A stretch of 64,000 nucleotides of DNA from the NCBI GenBank assembly GCA_002049455.2, contig KV918937.1:1-64000 (forward strand), given 5' to 3'. Position 1 is the stretch's first letter. Each line of letters begins with the position of its first letter. Both the position numbers and the translations under genes were made by a program. Shown one piece after another: positions 33,746 to 44,783 of the stretch. A model generated the notes under the pieces. That model was not told the DNA's origin and searched no databases. It saw only the letters and a list, made by a program, of their open reading frames with translations. The stretch comes from Porphyra umbilicalis. Lineage: Eukaryota; Rhodophyta; Bangiophyceae; Bangiales; Bangiaceae.

Positions 33746-33849
33746 CCTTTTTTTACATATGGACACGCGACGCCGCCGTCGTCCATACGGCGTCGCAGTT
33801 GGCGGCCGCCCAAACGTCGTGCACGAGGTTGGACAGGTTGCCCCCGGGC

Positions 33850-35275
33850 GCCTCCACGGCAACACGGCGACGCAGTTGGTGCACGTCCCGTCGACGGCGA
33901 CGGCGGCGGGCATCACGACCGTCGCGCAGGTGGTGCAGATGCAGGTGTGGACGTTGCGCGTGACGGCGTCGCTGGCGCCGACGCGGGGTAGGGAGCGCGT
34001 CGCGCAAGTGGTTGGTCGTGGCGGCCGTTGTGCACACCGTTGAAACGACGAGCCAGTTGATGCACGTCCCGTCGACGGCGACGGCGTCGGGCATCTTGAC
34101 TGACGCGCAGGTGGTGCAGACGCAGGTGGGGACGTTGCGTGTGACGGCGTCGCCGGCGCCGACGCCGAGAAGGGAGCGCGTCGCGCCAGCGGTTGGTCGT
34201 GTGGCGGCAGTTGTGCACGCCGTTGAAACGACGTGCCGGTTGGTGCACGTCGCGTCGACGGCGACGGCGTCGGGCATCACGACCGACGCGCAGGTGGTGC
34301 AGATGCAGGTGGGGACGTTGCGTGTGACGGCGTCGCCGGCGCCAACGCCGAGCAGGGAGCGTGTCGCGCCAGCGGTTGGGCGTGTGGCGGCCGTTGTGCA
34401 CGCCGTTGAAACGACGAGCCAGTTGGTGCACGTCGCGTCGACGGCGACGGCGTCGGGCATCACGACCGACGCGCAGGTGGTGCAGATGCAGGTGGGGACG
34501 TTGCGTGTGACGGCGTCGCCGGCGCCGACGCCGAGCAGGGAGCGTGTCGCGCCAGCGGTTGGGCGTGTGGCGGCCGTTGTGCACGCCGTTGAAACGACGA
34601 GCCAGTTGGTGCACGTCGCGTCGACGGCGACGGCGTCGGGCATCACGACCGACGCGCAGGTGGTGCAGATGCAGGTGGGGACGTTGCGTGTGACGGCGTC
34701 GCCGGCGCCGACGCGGAGCACGGAGAGCGTCGCGCAAGTGGTTTGTCGAGGCGTCGCTGGCGCCGACGCAGCACAGGGAGCGTGTCGCGCAAGCGGTTGG
34801 TCGTGGAGGCCGTTGTGCACGCCGTTGAAGCGACGAGCCAGTTGGTGCACGTCCCGTCGATGGCGACGGCGTCGGGCATCACGACCGACGCGCAGGTGGT
34901 GCAGATGCAGGTGGGGACGTTGCGTGTGACGGCGTCACCGACGCCAACGCGGAGCACGGAGCGCGTCGCGCAAGTGGTTTGTCGTGGCGTCGCCGGCGCC
35001 GAGGCGGCGCAGGGCGCGTGTCGCGCAAGCGGTTGGTCGTGGAGGCCGTTGTGCACGCCGTTGAAACGACGAGCCAGTTGGTGCACGTCTCGTCGATGGC
35101 GACGGCGTCGGGCATCACGACCAACCAGCAGGTGGTGCAAATGCAGGTAGGGACGTTGCGTGTGACGGCGTTGCCGGCGCCGACGCGGAGCAGGGAGCGT
35201 GCCTCGCAAGCGGTTGGTCGTGGCGTTGTTCGCGCCGACGCGGAGCAGGGAGCGCGTCGCGCAAGCGGTCGGGCG
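33850..35275. repeat. 183-bp tandem array
   Basis: Units align at 34,038, 34,221, 34,404 and 34,587 (exactly 183 bp). Two further longer units of about 235 bp include a ~51-bp internal duplication. Because 183 is a multiple of three, both strands stay open; the minus strand reads Cys-containing units (TCICTTCASVVMPDAVAV). I treat this as a satellite-like array rather than a gene, but the open minus frame deserves note. Confidence 0.85.
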
Positions 35276-35843
35276 ACGCGCGCCGTGTGGAAGCTATCGA
35301 GATGGGAGGAAAGTCGTGGCACGAACATTTCGCTGTCGTCGACAAGGTGTGGTTATCGCGGTATCGGGGTGGTGTAGATGGCCGGGCGTCTAGTGGGGGT
35401 GGGGATTGGGCGGTGACAGCCTGCAAACGACCACAGCGCCAGCGGTCGTGAACGTCTCTGGCGTTCAGTCAGAGACGGGACGGTATGTCGGGCCGGAACA
35501 AGTGGCACGAACTTGGCCTTCGAGCAGTGCATGGGGCGCGGTGCTTGTGTCTTGGCCGGATGCGTCCGGAGCGCCCAAATTGAATGCACAATTGATCAAT
35601 GTGAATGGGACAAATATCGGATTCGAGGTCGCAAATACGCCGCTCATGTCTCATGTCACATTCTGATTGGTCTGATGTGAGTGAAAGCATCAGACAGCTC
35701 CGCTGCTCTGTCAATTCCGCAGCACCTCGAGCAAGCGGGCGTGCTTCGATCTGCGTGCCATCATTGTCGGTCGTTGTCAGCCGTCAGCGGTCGCGAGCAT
35801 CGCGCCATTGGTCGCTGCCTCGTGGCTGTCTGGGGTTCGCACG
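35276..35843. other. intergenic
   Basis: Lower GC than its surroundings. A short plus-strand frame at 35,406-35,666 has unusually balanced composition (LVSWPDASGAPKLNAQLINV) but no identifiable family, so it is left unannotated. Confidence 0.4.
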
Positions 35844-37514
35844 ATGGACGCAGCGCGTCGTGGCTCTGACGAGGCATTCGTGGACGAGTGGCCGAACGCG
35901 GAAGGACCCCTGTCTGATGTCGACTCCGACGGTGAAGAAGCCGAGCGCGTTGCTGCTGTCGCCGGCGATGCACGCAGCATCCATCGTGTCGTTTATCGTC
36001 TGTACGGGCGAGCAGGGCGCCGCGCGCGTCAGCGTCGCAGCGCGGAATGTCGTGTTGCCATTGCTGTGAACCGTCAAGCAGTGTTGAGGTGTGCGCGGTA
36101 TGTGGCGGCGGCGGGCGCGGACGCCGACGTCCGCCCGGTACCCATTGAGGCTGCCATTGATCCTTGTGGTGTGAGGTCGGGCGCCTCGGTAGTTCGGCGC
36201 GATGGTGACGTATTGCTGGTGGAGGCGAAAGGAGTGTCCCGAGGTGGCCCGAGTGGCCGTGGCGGCTCGTGTGGTGGCACTGCTGGCGGGGGAAGTCCAG
36301 CTGGGGACGACGGAGTGGTTGGAGCAGCCGTCGTGGAGCTGGATGCCAGGCAGAGCAACCCCCCCCGCAAGAGGCAGCGCACGATATGGGAGTTCATGCG
36401 AGCGTCACGAGCCTCGCCTCCTGTCCCGCGCGGTGTGAGGGCGAGTTGCCACGGCGTCCCCCAACCGTCTCGCTCGTCGCCCCGTACCCTGCCTAACGGA
36501 CACGGCCACGGCTCTGCTGCTGCCACGCGTGAAACTGAGGGCATTGACGCCGCTGACGTTGCTCGTGTGGCTTTCTGGTCGACAAGCGGGGCGACCACTG
36601 CCGCAACTGATGCCCCAGAGCGGGCGGTGCCAGTTGTGGTATTGCCCGTGGTTGAGCGTCTCCCGACGGCGTCAGTGTACACGTCGGTGCGGCGGTCGTG
36701 GCGACGGGTCGAGGGCGTTGCGTCCTTCAAGCACACTCCTTACATCGGAGACACCGACGACGCGCATGCTGCGGCGGCGACCATCATGGACAAGAATGGG
36801 TGGACGGCCCCCGAAAGCAACAGTGACGGCAGTGACGTGTCAGACGATGAGCCTAACCACCTCGGCAATCGATACCATTCGCTTGAAGAGCGGACCTTCC
36901 GGATGGCCCAGCGCGCCGGCGTGTACGCAGTTGTTCACGCGCTTGGTGACACGCCGGCGGTGGTGCACACCTTGAGCGAGGTGCTGGGGGAGACGCTGCC
37001 ACACGTGACGCACGTGGTCAAGCTCGTCCAGCGGAGGGGGGATGACCACCGCCGAGCCGTGTCAGAGCGCCAGTCGCAGGCCACCCGCCAAGCCGCTCTG
37101 GAGCAGTTGACGGGTGGCGCCAGACTTGCAGTGGTGCTTGCTAGCGGCGCTGTACGGGAGCAGGGCGGCCGTGTGGCTCGTACTGCCTGTGCAACAACGA
37201 GGAGCGGCGCTCTCGAGGCACGAGTGCGAGGTGCACCGACCGCTTTCGGGGCCTCCACCTCTGCGGCTGCGGCGTCAGCGGCCGACGTCGCAGCCGCTCG
37301 CCTCCCCCCTTTGAGTCGTGTGTGGGCTCTGCGGCAAGCCGAGCTAGTTCGGCAGTCGCACACGGAGAGCGACGCGATGCGCAACGACGCCGCTGCTGTT
37401 CGGACGCTACGCACGGTCGTTCGAGGTCATGGCGGCGCTGATGCTGCCGCGCACCTGCCGTCTGTCGGCACTCTGTTCGGTGCTGGCCACCGTCGGCGGT
37501 CGTGCCCGAGGTGA
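35844..37514 (+). CDS. orphan protein, single exon
   Basis: 556 codons from the ATG at 35844; not recognised. The N-terminus is acidic (DSDGEEAERV) and is followed by an Arg-rich patch RLYGRAGRRARQRRS and a Gly/Ser-rich linker. A basic KRQRTIWEFMRASRASPP motif comes next. The best globular candidate is in the second half: SFKHTPYIGDTDD, IMDKNGWTAPESNSDGSD, SLEERTFRMAQRAGVYAVVH and HTLSEVLGETLPHVTHVVKL, which looks alpha-helical. The tail is Ala/Arg-rich. No neighbour suggests a pathway; the gene sits between the 183-bp array and a low-complexity block. Codon composition fits real coding sequence better than the antisense shadows. It may be the companion gene of a decayed element (inference). 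Confidence 0.55.
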   Translation: MDAARRGSDEAFVDEWPNAEGPLSDVDSDGEEAERVAAVAGDARSIHRVVYRLYGRAGRRARQRRSAECRVAIAVNRQAVLRCARYVAAAGADADVRPVPIEAAIDPCGVRSGASVVRRDGDVLLVEAKGVSRGGPSGRGGSCGGTAGGGSPAGDDGVVGAAVVELDARQSNPPRKRQRTIWEFMRASRASPPVPRGVRASCHGVPQPSRSSPRTLPNGHGHGSAAATRETEGIDAADVARVAFWSTSGATTAATDAPERAVPVVVLPVVERLPTASVYTSVRRSWRRVEGVASFKHTPYIGDTDDAHAAAATIMDKNGWTAPESNSDGSDVSDDEPNHLGNRYHSLEERTFRMAQRAGVYAVVHALGDTPAVVHTLSEVLGETLPHVTHVVKLVQRRGDDHRRAVSERQSQATRQAALEQLTGGARLAVVLASGAVREQGGRVARTACATTRSGALEARVRGAPTAFGASTSAAAASAADVAAARLPPLSRVWALRQAELVRQSHTESDAMRNDAAAVRTLRTVVRGHGGADAAAHLPSVGTLFGAGHRRRSCPR

Positions 37515-40500
37515 CTCTTTGGTTCCTCATGGGCGACACAATGGCGACACAATACGACAGAGTGTCGCCAGAGAGTCGCGCAGGGAGGCTAAATGTGTCG
37601 CAGACGGTAACACCACGGGAGCACTTCAGCGGCGGATATGCATCCGGATAGCTAACCGGTTTGTTCGGTCTCTCGCATAATCTGTGCAAAATATTTTCTA
37701 CTGATTTTGGGCATATGCTTCAGTACTATTTGGCGGATGCAGATTTGTTGATCCAATTTAGTGCCAATCAAAGACTGACACGCGACCAACAACACCAGGG
37801 GGATGTGTTGGGGCGGCGCCCCCCGCCGCCGCCGCGCCACCGGTGCATCGCACCACCTTGCCGCCGGCCACCGCCGCCGTCACCCCGCCGTCGCCAAACG
37901 GCGGCCGGCCGCGCCGAGGCACTGCCGCCGAGTCGCCACCGCCGTCGGCCGCCGTGGCGCCGCCCCGCGCGGGGCGCCTGTCGCCTGCGGCCGCGCAAAC
38001 CGCGGCCGCCGCCGCGGCGCCGCCCCTTGCCGCCGCTGGCGCCCGCCCGCCGCCCGGGGTCGACGCTTCGCCGGCGACGCCGCCCCCCCCCCCAGTCATG
38101 CGCGCCTCCTTGGCCGTCGCGCGACGGTAGGGGGAGGGGGGCGTGCCGATCGCCCCTGCCGTAGCCTCGCCCGTTGCCGCCGCGGCGCCACCCGGCGAGC
38201 CCGCCGGCCGAGACGCCGCCACCCTGCCCGGCGGCGGCGGGCAGCGCCAGCGCCACGCGGCGACGGCGACGCCACCCCCCCCTCCACCGCTTGCACCTTC
38301 TCGGCCGGCGCGTCCCGGGATTGGGAAGTGGTTGCGCCGCTCGACGTTGCCGCCTACACGCTCGTCGTCGCAGCGTCGCCGCTTGCCCCGCCCGCCAGCC
38401 GCAACGCTGCCGCCAAACCGGCCGCCACCGCCACCGCCACCACTCCACGGCTGCGAATGCCCCCCGCCACCCCCCCCGCGCCCGCCGCCACGCCCCGCAC
38501 CGCCACCACCACCGCCACTGCCGCTATCCCGCAAACCGCTACTGACGCTGCCGCCCCCCCTTGTGGACGCAAACCCACCGCCGCCGTCACGCGCGCCGCC
38601 GCCGACCGTGCCGGCGCGGGCACCGCCGGCGCTCCCGCCGCCACCCCCACCACCGCCGCCACAGCCGGCGCCAGGGGCGCCGGCCGACGGGCCACCGCGG
38701 GGACCACCGGCGCCCCAGACGCGCCCGCCGCCGCCGGGGGTTGCGCCCCCAAACCGGCCGCCCGACGGCGGGCCGACCGCCCCGCCGCCGCCGGCGAACG
38801 CCCCAAACCGGCCGGCCGGCGCTCCGCCGCCGCCGCCGTCTGGCATTCCTCCGGACACAGGTGGCGCGCGAGGCCCGCCGTCAGGGCCCGCCGGGGTGCC
38901 GCGGGGCCACGATACGGGCGCGTCCCGCCCCCCATCCCGACAGAGCTCCCCCCCGTCCCCGCTGCCGGCGTCGCCCAGTGGCAGCCCGCCCGCGCGCGGC
39001 TGCCGCATACCCCTTCAACCCACCACCCCCCCGGGAGGCGGCACGCCCCCTCCCCCCGCCTCGGCCGACCCGCGCGACAGCGCCTCGTCCTCTGGATCGT
39101 CTGCCACATTGGCCGACGCGGCCGCCACTTCGGCGCCGTCCCCCGCGGTGCAGCCGCTACCGCCGCCGCCGCCGCGACGGTCGCCCCCACCGTCATCGGC
39201 CTCCCCGTCGGCCTCGTCAATGGCGCCCGGCCCGCCGGCGGCGCCCGACGCCAACACGCGGCGGGCACCTCCCCGACCCCACTCTCCGACATCCTGCGGC
39301 CTGCAGCCGGTGGTGACCGCCGCCCGCACGACCGGCGGGCGGTCGCGTCGCAGGTGAGGGCGGCGGTCACGGGCGCCCGGCCTCCGACCGCGGTGCGCCG
39401 TCGCGCGACGGCCACACCCGCCACCGCTGCCGCTGTTGCCGCCGCCGCCGCCACCAACACCGACGCGGTCACTCCCGGCCGCCGTCGACAGCGGCTGCCG
39501 CTGCCGCAAGGGCGTCAACGCTGGCGCCGCCGCCGCGGCGGGACGCCCGCCCGGCGGTCGGTGACCGCCGCCACCCTCCCGCGTGCCGGCGGGGCACGGC
39601 GACGGGCTACCACCGCCGCGGGGGGGGCCGCCGCAGCCCCCGCCGCCGCGGGCGGCGGCGGCGCCGCTCACGGTGGCCAGCCGTCGGCCGGCCGGCCGCC
39701 CGTCGTGACGGCCAAGTCGGCCACCACCGCTGGCGCTGCTGTTGGTGCTTGCCCTCCCCCCCCGCCGCGGGGGTCCGCCCGCCACCAGCAAGGTCCGCCC
39801 GACTGGGTCGGCGGGTCGGCCGCCACCACTGCTGCCGCCGCCACCACCGCAGCTCCATCCCCGCGGCCGACGGCCACCCGCGCTCCATCATCGTCGCCGC
39901 CGCCGACGACACCGCTACTGCTGAAGAGCGTGCTGGCGGCGGGGGAGGGGGGGCCGGGCGACGGCGCCTGCGGCGCTCTTTGAAGCCGCTGGAGGTGGCG
40001 GACCCTCCGCCCAACCGTGCGAGTTCTGTGAGAAGAAGCCACCGCCAACCAATCATAGTGCTGGAGGCATACGGCTACACGAACAGAACAATGTGGACAC
40101 GGCTGGTATCCAATGAGAATCGTCTAAACGAACGTCGCCGCAAGGCAGAAACACTGTCAGCTTCAGTGTCCCTCTGTGACTGCCACCCCGGAGCGACGCT
40201 TGCCAGTCAGAGTCCGAATAAAAGTGCAAGATTGCTGGCGATCTGCACGAGGCCTTGCATCTGGATCAAAGACGGCCTCAAAGCCCATTCCGATGCTTCC
40301 TTCAAGAACACGATCTGACAGTGATCTCGTCTGAGCAGCTTGGGGGTGCGCTCCGATCCAACAGACGGTGTTATTGATTCTTACAGTGAACACGAATCGC
40401 CTTGAAGTAGCCATAAAAGCGCGCGGGCAGGACCGCCGAGCACTGTATGCTCCGATTGATCCCGAATTGGACGAAAAGTGGCCCAAGACGCCGGGTCTTG

Positions 40501-40667
40501 GCCGCACACAGCGCTTTCCCATTGCCTTTGCCTCGGAATGGTCGATGGAGCCGTAGTCTGTGGAGCACCAATCTCTCGACAGTCCTTCTCCAGTCTGAAA
40601 TCGCACATTCCCCGGGAGCACCACGCGGTGGGACTCTTGAAATACACTGAAGTAACCAAACAAGCGC
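37515..40667. other. low-complexity C-rich block and upstream region of the SET gene
   Basis: 37,800-39,985 is extremely GC-rich (CCGCCG/CCACCG), with reading frames open in several phases on both strands (Pro-rich, Ala/Arg-rich and Gly-rich translations). No frame has a domain, so none is called. 40,000-40,667 is lower in GC and holds a direct repeat. Confidence 0.5.
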
Positions 40668-40690
40668 GTGGGCAGAACTGCCGACGACGC
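40404..40690. repeat. direct repeat pair 247 bp apart
   Basis: A ~40-bp sequence starting GAAGTAGCCATAAAAGCG at about 40,404 recurs imperfectly at about 40,651 as GAAGTAACCAAACAAGCG, just before the SET-gene frame opens. Confidence 0.6.
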
Positions 40691-42776
40691 GGCGCCAAAT
40701 GGCGCCAGTGTTGCCGGACCCGCCGTAGCGGTGGCGGGCGAAGTGCAGCTGCCGCAAAGAGGACATTTGATTCGTCTCTTGCGCCGTGTCTGCCTGCGGT
40801 ATGCGTGTCGGCTGCACGGCGCACGTGACGGTGACCCGCTAGCTGTGCCGCTTCCCCCTCGCCCGGTTGGTCTTCCTCGTGGCGCCGACGGCGCCGACGC
40901 GGACAGGCTAGGGTGGCCTCCCCGCCGCGCTTGGGGCGACACGACAGTTGCCCCAGTTGCCCCACGCGCCGGCGCAAGCGCACGGCTCTCGTCTTTCTTT
41001 GATTGGGCGGAGGCGACGGGTCTGCACGTTGGTCCGAGTGTTGATGTACGTGTTGGCACGGCCGTCGCCGACGTGCGGCGAACAGACGTTGGACCAGATG
41101 CAGGGTGCGGCGGCCGCCCGCCGGTTTCCATTGTTAAGGCCGAAAGCGTTGCTGTTGCCCCACGCGACGGCGACTTCGCCGGGCGTTTTGTGGATGGCAC
41201 CAGGCGCGCCACCGCGGGTGGTACTGGGTCACCTGCTTTTAGCAACGCTGTCGGCGCCTCTGTTGGCGATGGTTCGGCCGTTGCAGCTGGTACCTCCTCG
41301 GCGATGGGCGACGCCGATACACCACTGCCTCCGACCATTCATGCAGAGGATGCGGAAGTCGCACGAGTTGATGACGTCTGGCAGCGGCCGTCGTTGTCTT
41401 CTCTCTGGCGTGGGCGGCGCGCCCGAGTCCACCACTCGGGAATCGCAGAGGCGGCCAGTGGGTGCGTTGAGTGCCGTCTCGACCCTCGCGTGCGAGCTGA
41501 TATGCGTTCCATGCCTCCTGCTGTGGGCGGTTGGCGAGTCGACCAGGTGGGGCTGCTGCAGATGGGAGCTGACATTGTCGGTGTGCAGGACACCTGCCGC
41601 CTTGCTCGGTTTGTGGCTGGCAAGACGTGTCGCCGCGTGGCTGAGTTCTTGGCGGGTCCGGGGCTCTCGCTGCTCTGCGCGTCACCGGCGGAGCAGCCGC
41701 TGCAGGACCCTGACCTGGAAGCTGTCGGGAGCTATGAGGCGACGGCGGGGAGTGGCGCCGCCGGGTTGGACGCGGACAGCGGGGGGTCGGCAACGGCGTC
41801 GCAGTGCTCCCCTGCCCTGCATTGCTCTCTTGGCAGCTCTCGCGCCTCCCGTCAGTCGGGCACGACCAACAGCCAGGACGACCCCTGCGCGCCGGACAAG
41901 GTGCACGACTTCGCGCCGTGCTTTCACAGCGGGGAGTGTACAGAGGAGCGTTGTCGGTGCGCGCGCACCGGGACGGCGTGCGAGAAGACGTGTGGGTGCG
42001 CTCAGTATCGTTGGACGGTGGGATCGCCGTTGTTGGCAGGCCCGGGCTCAATCGGTGAGAGTGTCCCAGCGCCTGGGTCTCGGTTGTGCGGTCGGCGCAT
42101 CTGGTGTGCATGTGTGCCGCCGTCGAGGTGCGACACGGACGAGTGCCCGTGTTTCGCGGTCGACAGGGAGTGCGACCCCGATGCCTGCGACACTTGCGGC
42201 GCGCATTGGCATCCAAGCACTGGGGTCGACGGTGTTCCTCACTCACCGGATGACGGCGTGCACCGTGCCGGTGCGCAGGTACTACGAGGAGCGGGGTTGC
42301 TGATTGCGGCTGACGTTGAGAGCGGGGGTGTCGCTGCCGGAGGCGTTGTAGGCCGCCGTCGCTGTCGCAACGTCCAACTCCAAGTCGGTGCCCGCGTTCG
42401 TTGTGTGCTCGGTCGCTCGGACGCTCACGGATTCGGAGTCTTCGCTGCAGAAGGTGCGGCGGGAGGGGACTTTGTTGGTGAGTACGTCGGTGAACTCATC
42501 TCGAATGCGGAGGCGGCAGCGCGTGGGCGCGTGTACGACGCCAAGGGGGTGAGCTTCCTGTACTCCATCACCAAGACGGTGAACATAGACGCTACAAGGG
42601 TGGGCAACCGGATGAAATTCATGAACCACCGCACGACGGAGCATGCCAACGTCGAGGCGAAGCTGCTGAGCGTGTGCGGCGAGATTAGAGTCGGGCTGTT
42701 CGCCAAGGCGCCGCTGTGTGCCGGGGAGGAGTTGTTCTTTGATTATGGATACGTGGTGCCAGGGTGGGTTGAGTGA
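40668..42776 (+). CDS. E(z)/EZH-type CXC + SET domain histone methyltransferase-like protein
   Basis: Open frame of 702 codons. There is no ATG before codon 213 (41,304), and an in-frame TAA lies just upstream of 40,668, so the true N-terminus is either the ATG at 41304 (490 residues) or in an unseen upstream exon. Counting from 40668, residues ~415-511 form a CXC pre-SET domain (PCFHSGECTEERCRC, CEKTCGC, CGRRIWCACVPPSRC, CPCFAVDRECDPDAC). Residues ~578-694 form a SET domain: SDAHGFGVF, EYVGELIS, RGRVYD, SFLYSI, GNRMKFMNH, GEELFFDYGY. This order is specific to Enhancer-of-zeste, the H3K27 methyltransferase of PRC2. Departures: the conserved NHS is NHR (653-655), the following NPNC is EHANV, and no SANT or EED-binding region is recognisable. 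The catalytic tyrosine of FFDY is kept. Activity is plausible but uncertain. A 68-bp hairpin follows the stop, and the setting is repeat-rich. Confidence 0.75.
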   Translation: MGRTADDAAPNGASVAGPAVAVAGEVQLPQRGHLIRLLRRVCLRYACRLHGARDGDPLAVPLPPRPVGLPRGADGADADRLGWPPRRAWGDTTVAPVAPRAGASARLSSFFDWAEATGLHVGPSVDVRVGTAVADVRRTDVGPDAGCGGRPPVSIVKAESVAVAPRDGDFAGRFVDGTRRATAGGTGSPAFSNAVGASVGDGSAVAAGTSSAMGDADTPLPPTIHAEDAEVARVDDVWQRPSLSSLWRGRRARVHHSGIAEAASGCVECRLDPRVRADMRSMPPAVGGWRVDQVGLLQMGADIVGVQDTCRLARFVAGKTCRRVAEFLAGPGLSLLCASPAEQPLQDPDLEAVGSYEATAGSGAAGLDADSGGSATASQCSPALHCSLGSSRASRQSGTTNSQDDPCAPDKVHDFAPCFHSGECTEERCRCARTGTACEKTCGCAQYRWTVGSPLLAGPGSIGESVPAPGSRLCGRRIWCACVPPSRCDTDECPCFAVDRECDPDACDTCGAHWHPSTGVDGVPHSPDDGVHRAGAQVLRGAGLLIAADVESGGVAAGGVVGRRRCRNVQLQVGARVRCVLGRSDAHGFGVFAAEGAAGGDFVGEYVGELISNAEAAARGRVYDAKGVSFLYSITKTVNIDATRVGNRMKFMNHRTTEHANVEAKLLSVCGEIRVGLFAKAPLCAGEELFFDYGYVVPGWVE

Positions 42777-42796
42777 CGTGTGCGTGTGACGCTTCT

Positions 42797-42864
42797 CACG
42801 GAATTAAGAGGACCGGGTGCCGTCGGCCGTCGGGCCGACGGCACCCGGTCCTCTTAATTCCGTG
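42797..42864. repeat. perfect 32-bp stem hairpin just after the SET gene
   Basis: Arms 42797-42828 and 42833-42864 are exactly complementary, with a 4-nt loop (GTCG). It starts 21 bp after the TGA at 42776. It is either a very young foldback/MITE or a 3'-end structure. Confidence 0.95.
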
Positions 42865-43852
42865 GAGGAGCATAAATGAGCACCTCATGCGCGCTTCGCG
42901 TTGTGCCCCGTCCTTTGTTCTTGGACAAGGCTTTCATTGCTTCGGTGCATTGAGTGCGTCGTTCGTGCCACTGGAAACGCAGCTGAACTTGTTGTGCAAT
43001 GACAACCATACGACGCGCCTCTTTTTTTTGAGCCCACCCCCCCCAGCGTGTGCGCCCGAGAGTCGACGATTATTCGAAGACGGCTCCTATTGCGTGCACA
43101 ACACGATCCTTTCTTGTGTTCGTATCACTTTCGAGAAAGACAAAGTCGGGTGGATTCGTGCGCCACAGAGGGGGGGGGTGGAAGGGATTCCTGTAAGTTT
43201 CCTGATAGCTGTCATCCAATGATCGCATCGCGTTGCACAGTGAGAGCAACACACGCAAGTGCAGTCGCACGACGAAGTTGCCGGTTGGACACGAACACGC
43301 GCGGTGCTCACGTTGCGTTCGTTTGCCTGCTGGTACCGGGAGCCGTCGTGGCGTTCGAAGTTGAAGAGGGGGCGCACGCGCAGCGAGTCGCTGCACATTA
43401 ACGGCGGCACCACGCTGGCGCGGTCGGGAGAGCCGTTGTGAGGCTCCGGGGGGCTGTGGCGGAGGCGCGCGGGGAGCGCGTAGCGCACCCGGCATCGCGC
43501 CACGACACGGGAGCTGTCGCCAACGCGGACGTAGTCGCCTTGAATTTTACGTCGGGGGAGGGTGGCGGCGGCGCGCGTGACGTGCGTGACGGATCGGCTT
43601 TTGCATCTCGACGCGGCCGCCGTCGGCGACGCGGACGTGCGCCGACGGCGACGCGGACGTGGTGTGCTGGGTTCGCTTCACGAGGAGTGGGTGGCCAAGG
43701 CACGCGTAAAGCGAGCAGCCCAACTTCCTGAGCCACACGGCGAAGCCAGCGCCGAGGACGCGGACCTGGCGTGCCTTCTGCTCGCGTTCTGGGGCTCGCG
43801 GTGGCGGCAGCGGACGCGGTGAACCGGGTGGACATCTTTCCCCACAGCAATT
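42865..43852. other. intergenic with degenerate repeat units at its right end
   Basis: Ordinary sequence to about 43,400. Beyond it, GC-rich DNA resembles decayed units of the following array (for example GCGACGCGGACGTG repeated near 43,625-43,660). No gene is supported. Confidence 0.5.
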
Positions 43853-44660
43853 GAGGCCGTGCACGCGGTGCTGCTGGCGGTGCTGCTGAGGGGGCACGTG
43901 CGGGACGGCGTGCTGCTTTTGCTCGTCGTCCGCGTTGCAGCGGAGCTCGCGGTGGCGGCGGCGGACGCGGTGCACCGGGTGGACGACTTGCCCCACAGCT
44001 GTTGAGGCCGTGCACGCGGTGCTGCTGGCGGTGCTGCTGCGGGGGCACGTGCGGGACGGCGTGCTGCTTTTGCTCGTCGTCCGCGTTGCAGCGGAGCTCG
44101 CGGTGGCGGCGGCGGACGCGGTGCACCGTGTGGACGACCTGCCCTACAGCTGTTGAGGCCGTGCACGCGGTGCTGCTGGCGGTGCTGCTGCGGGGGCACG
44201 TGCGGGACGGCGTGCTGCTTTTGCTCGTCGTCCGCGTTGCAGCGGAGCTCGCGGTGGCGGCGGCGGACGCGGTGCACCGTGTGGACGACCTGCCCTACAG
44301 CTGTTGAGGCCGTGCACGCGGTGCTGCTGGCGGTGCTGCTGCGGGAGCACGTGCGGGACGGCGTGCTGCTTTTGCTCGTCGTCCGCGTTGCAGCGGAGCT
44401 CGCGGTGGCGGCGGCGGACGCGGTGCACCGGGTGGACGACTTGCCCCACAGCTGTTGAGGCCGTGCACGCGGTGCTGCTGGCGGTGCTGCTGCGGGAGCA
44501 CGTGCGGGACGGTGTGCTGCTTTTGCTCGTCGTCCGCGTTGCAGCGGAGCTCGCGGTGGCGGCGGCGGACGCGGTGCACCGGGTGGACGTCTTTCCTCAC
44601 AGCTGTTGAGTTCGGGCACGCGGTGCTGCTGGCGGTGCTGCTGCGAGGACAAGTGTGGGC
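43853..44660. repeat. 151-bp tandem array
   Basis: Units begin GAGGCCGTGCACGCGGTG at 43,853, 44,004, 44,155, 44,306 and 44,457, with a partial sixth at 44,608. They are nearly identical. It ends in a short repeat of GTGTGGGYYGGCGTGCTGCTG about 120 bp before the transposase ATG. Confidence 0.9.
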
Positions 44661-44783
44661 CGGCGTGCTGCTGTCGCGTGTCGTGCAAGTGTGGGTTGGC
44701 GTGCTGCTGTGGCTTTTCGATCACGTTGCTGTGCAGGGCTTCGTTGCTGAGAGCTGGCACCTGTGTTATCCCGACTCGCGAAG

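Noticed and set aside
35406-35666. Short frame with balanced composition, vaguely like a secreted bacterial repeat
   Set aside because: Only 86 codons, a GTG/TTG-type start, no identifiable motif; kept as a note only.
37758-39983. Long reading frames on both strands (Gly-rich minus, Ala/Arg- and Pro-rich plus)
   Set aside because: Several phases are open at once over the same CCGCCG-rich DNA, no frame shows a domain or a coding bias that singles it out, and stops are simply rare at this GC.
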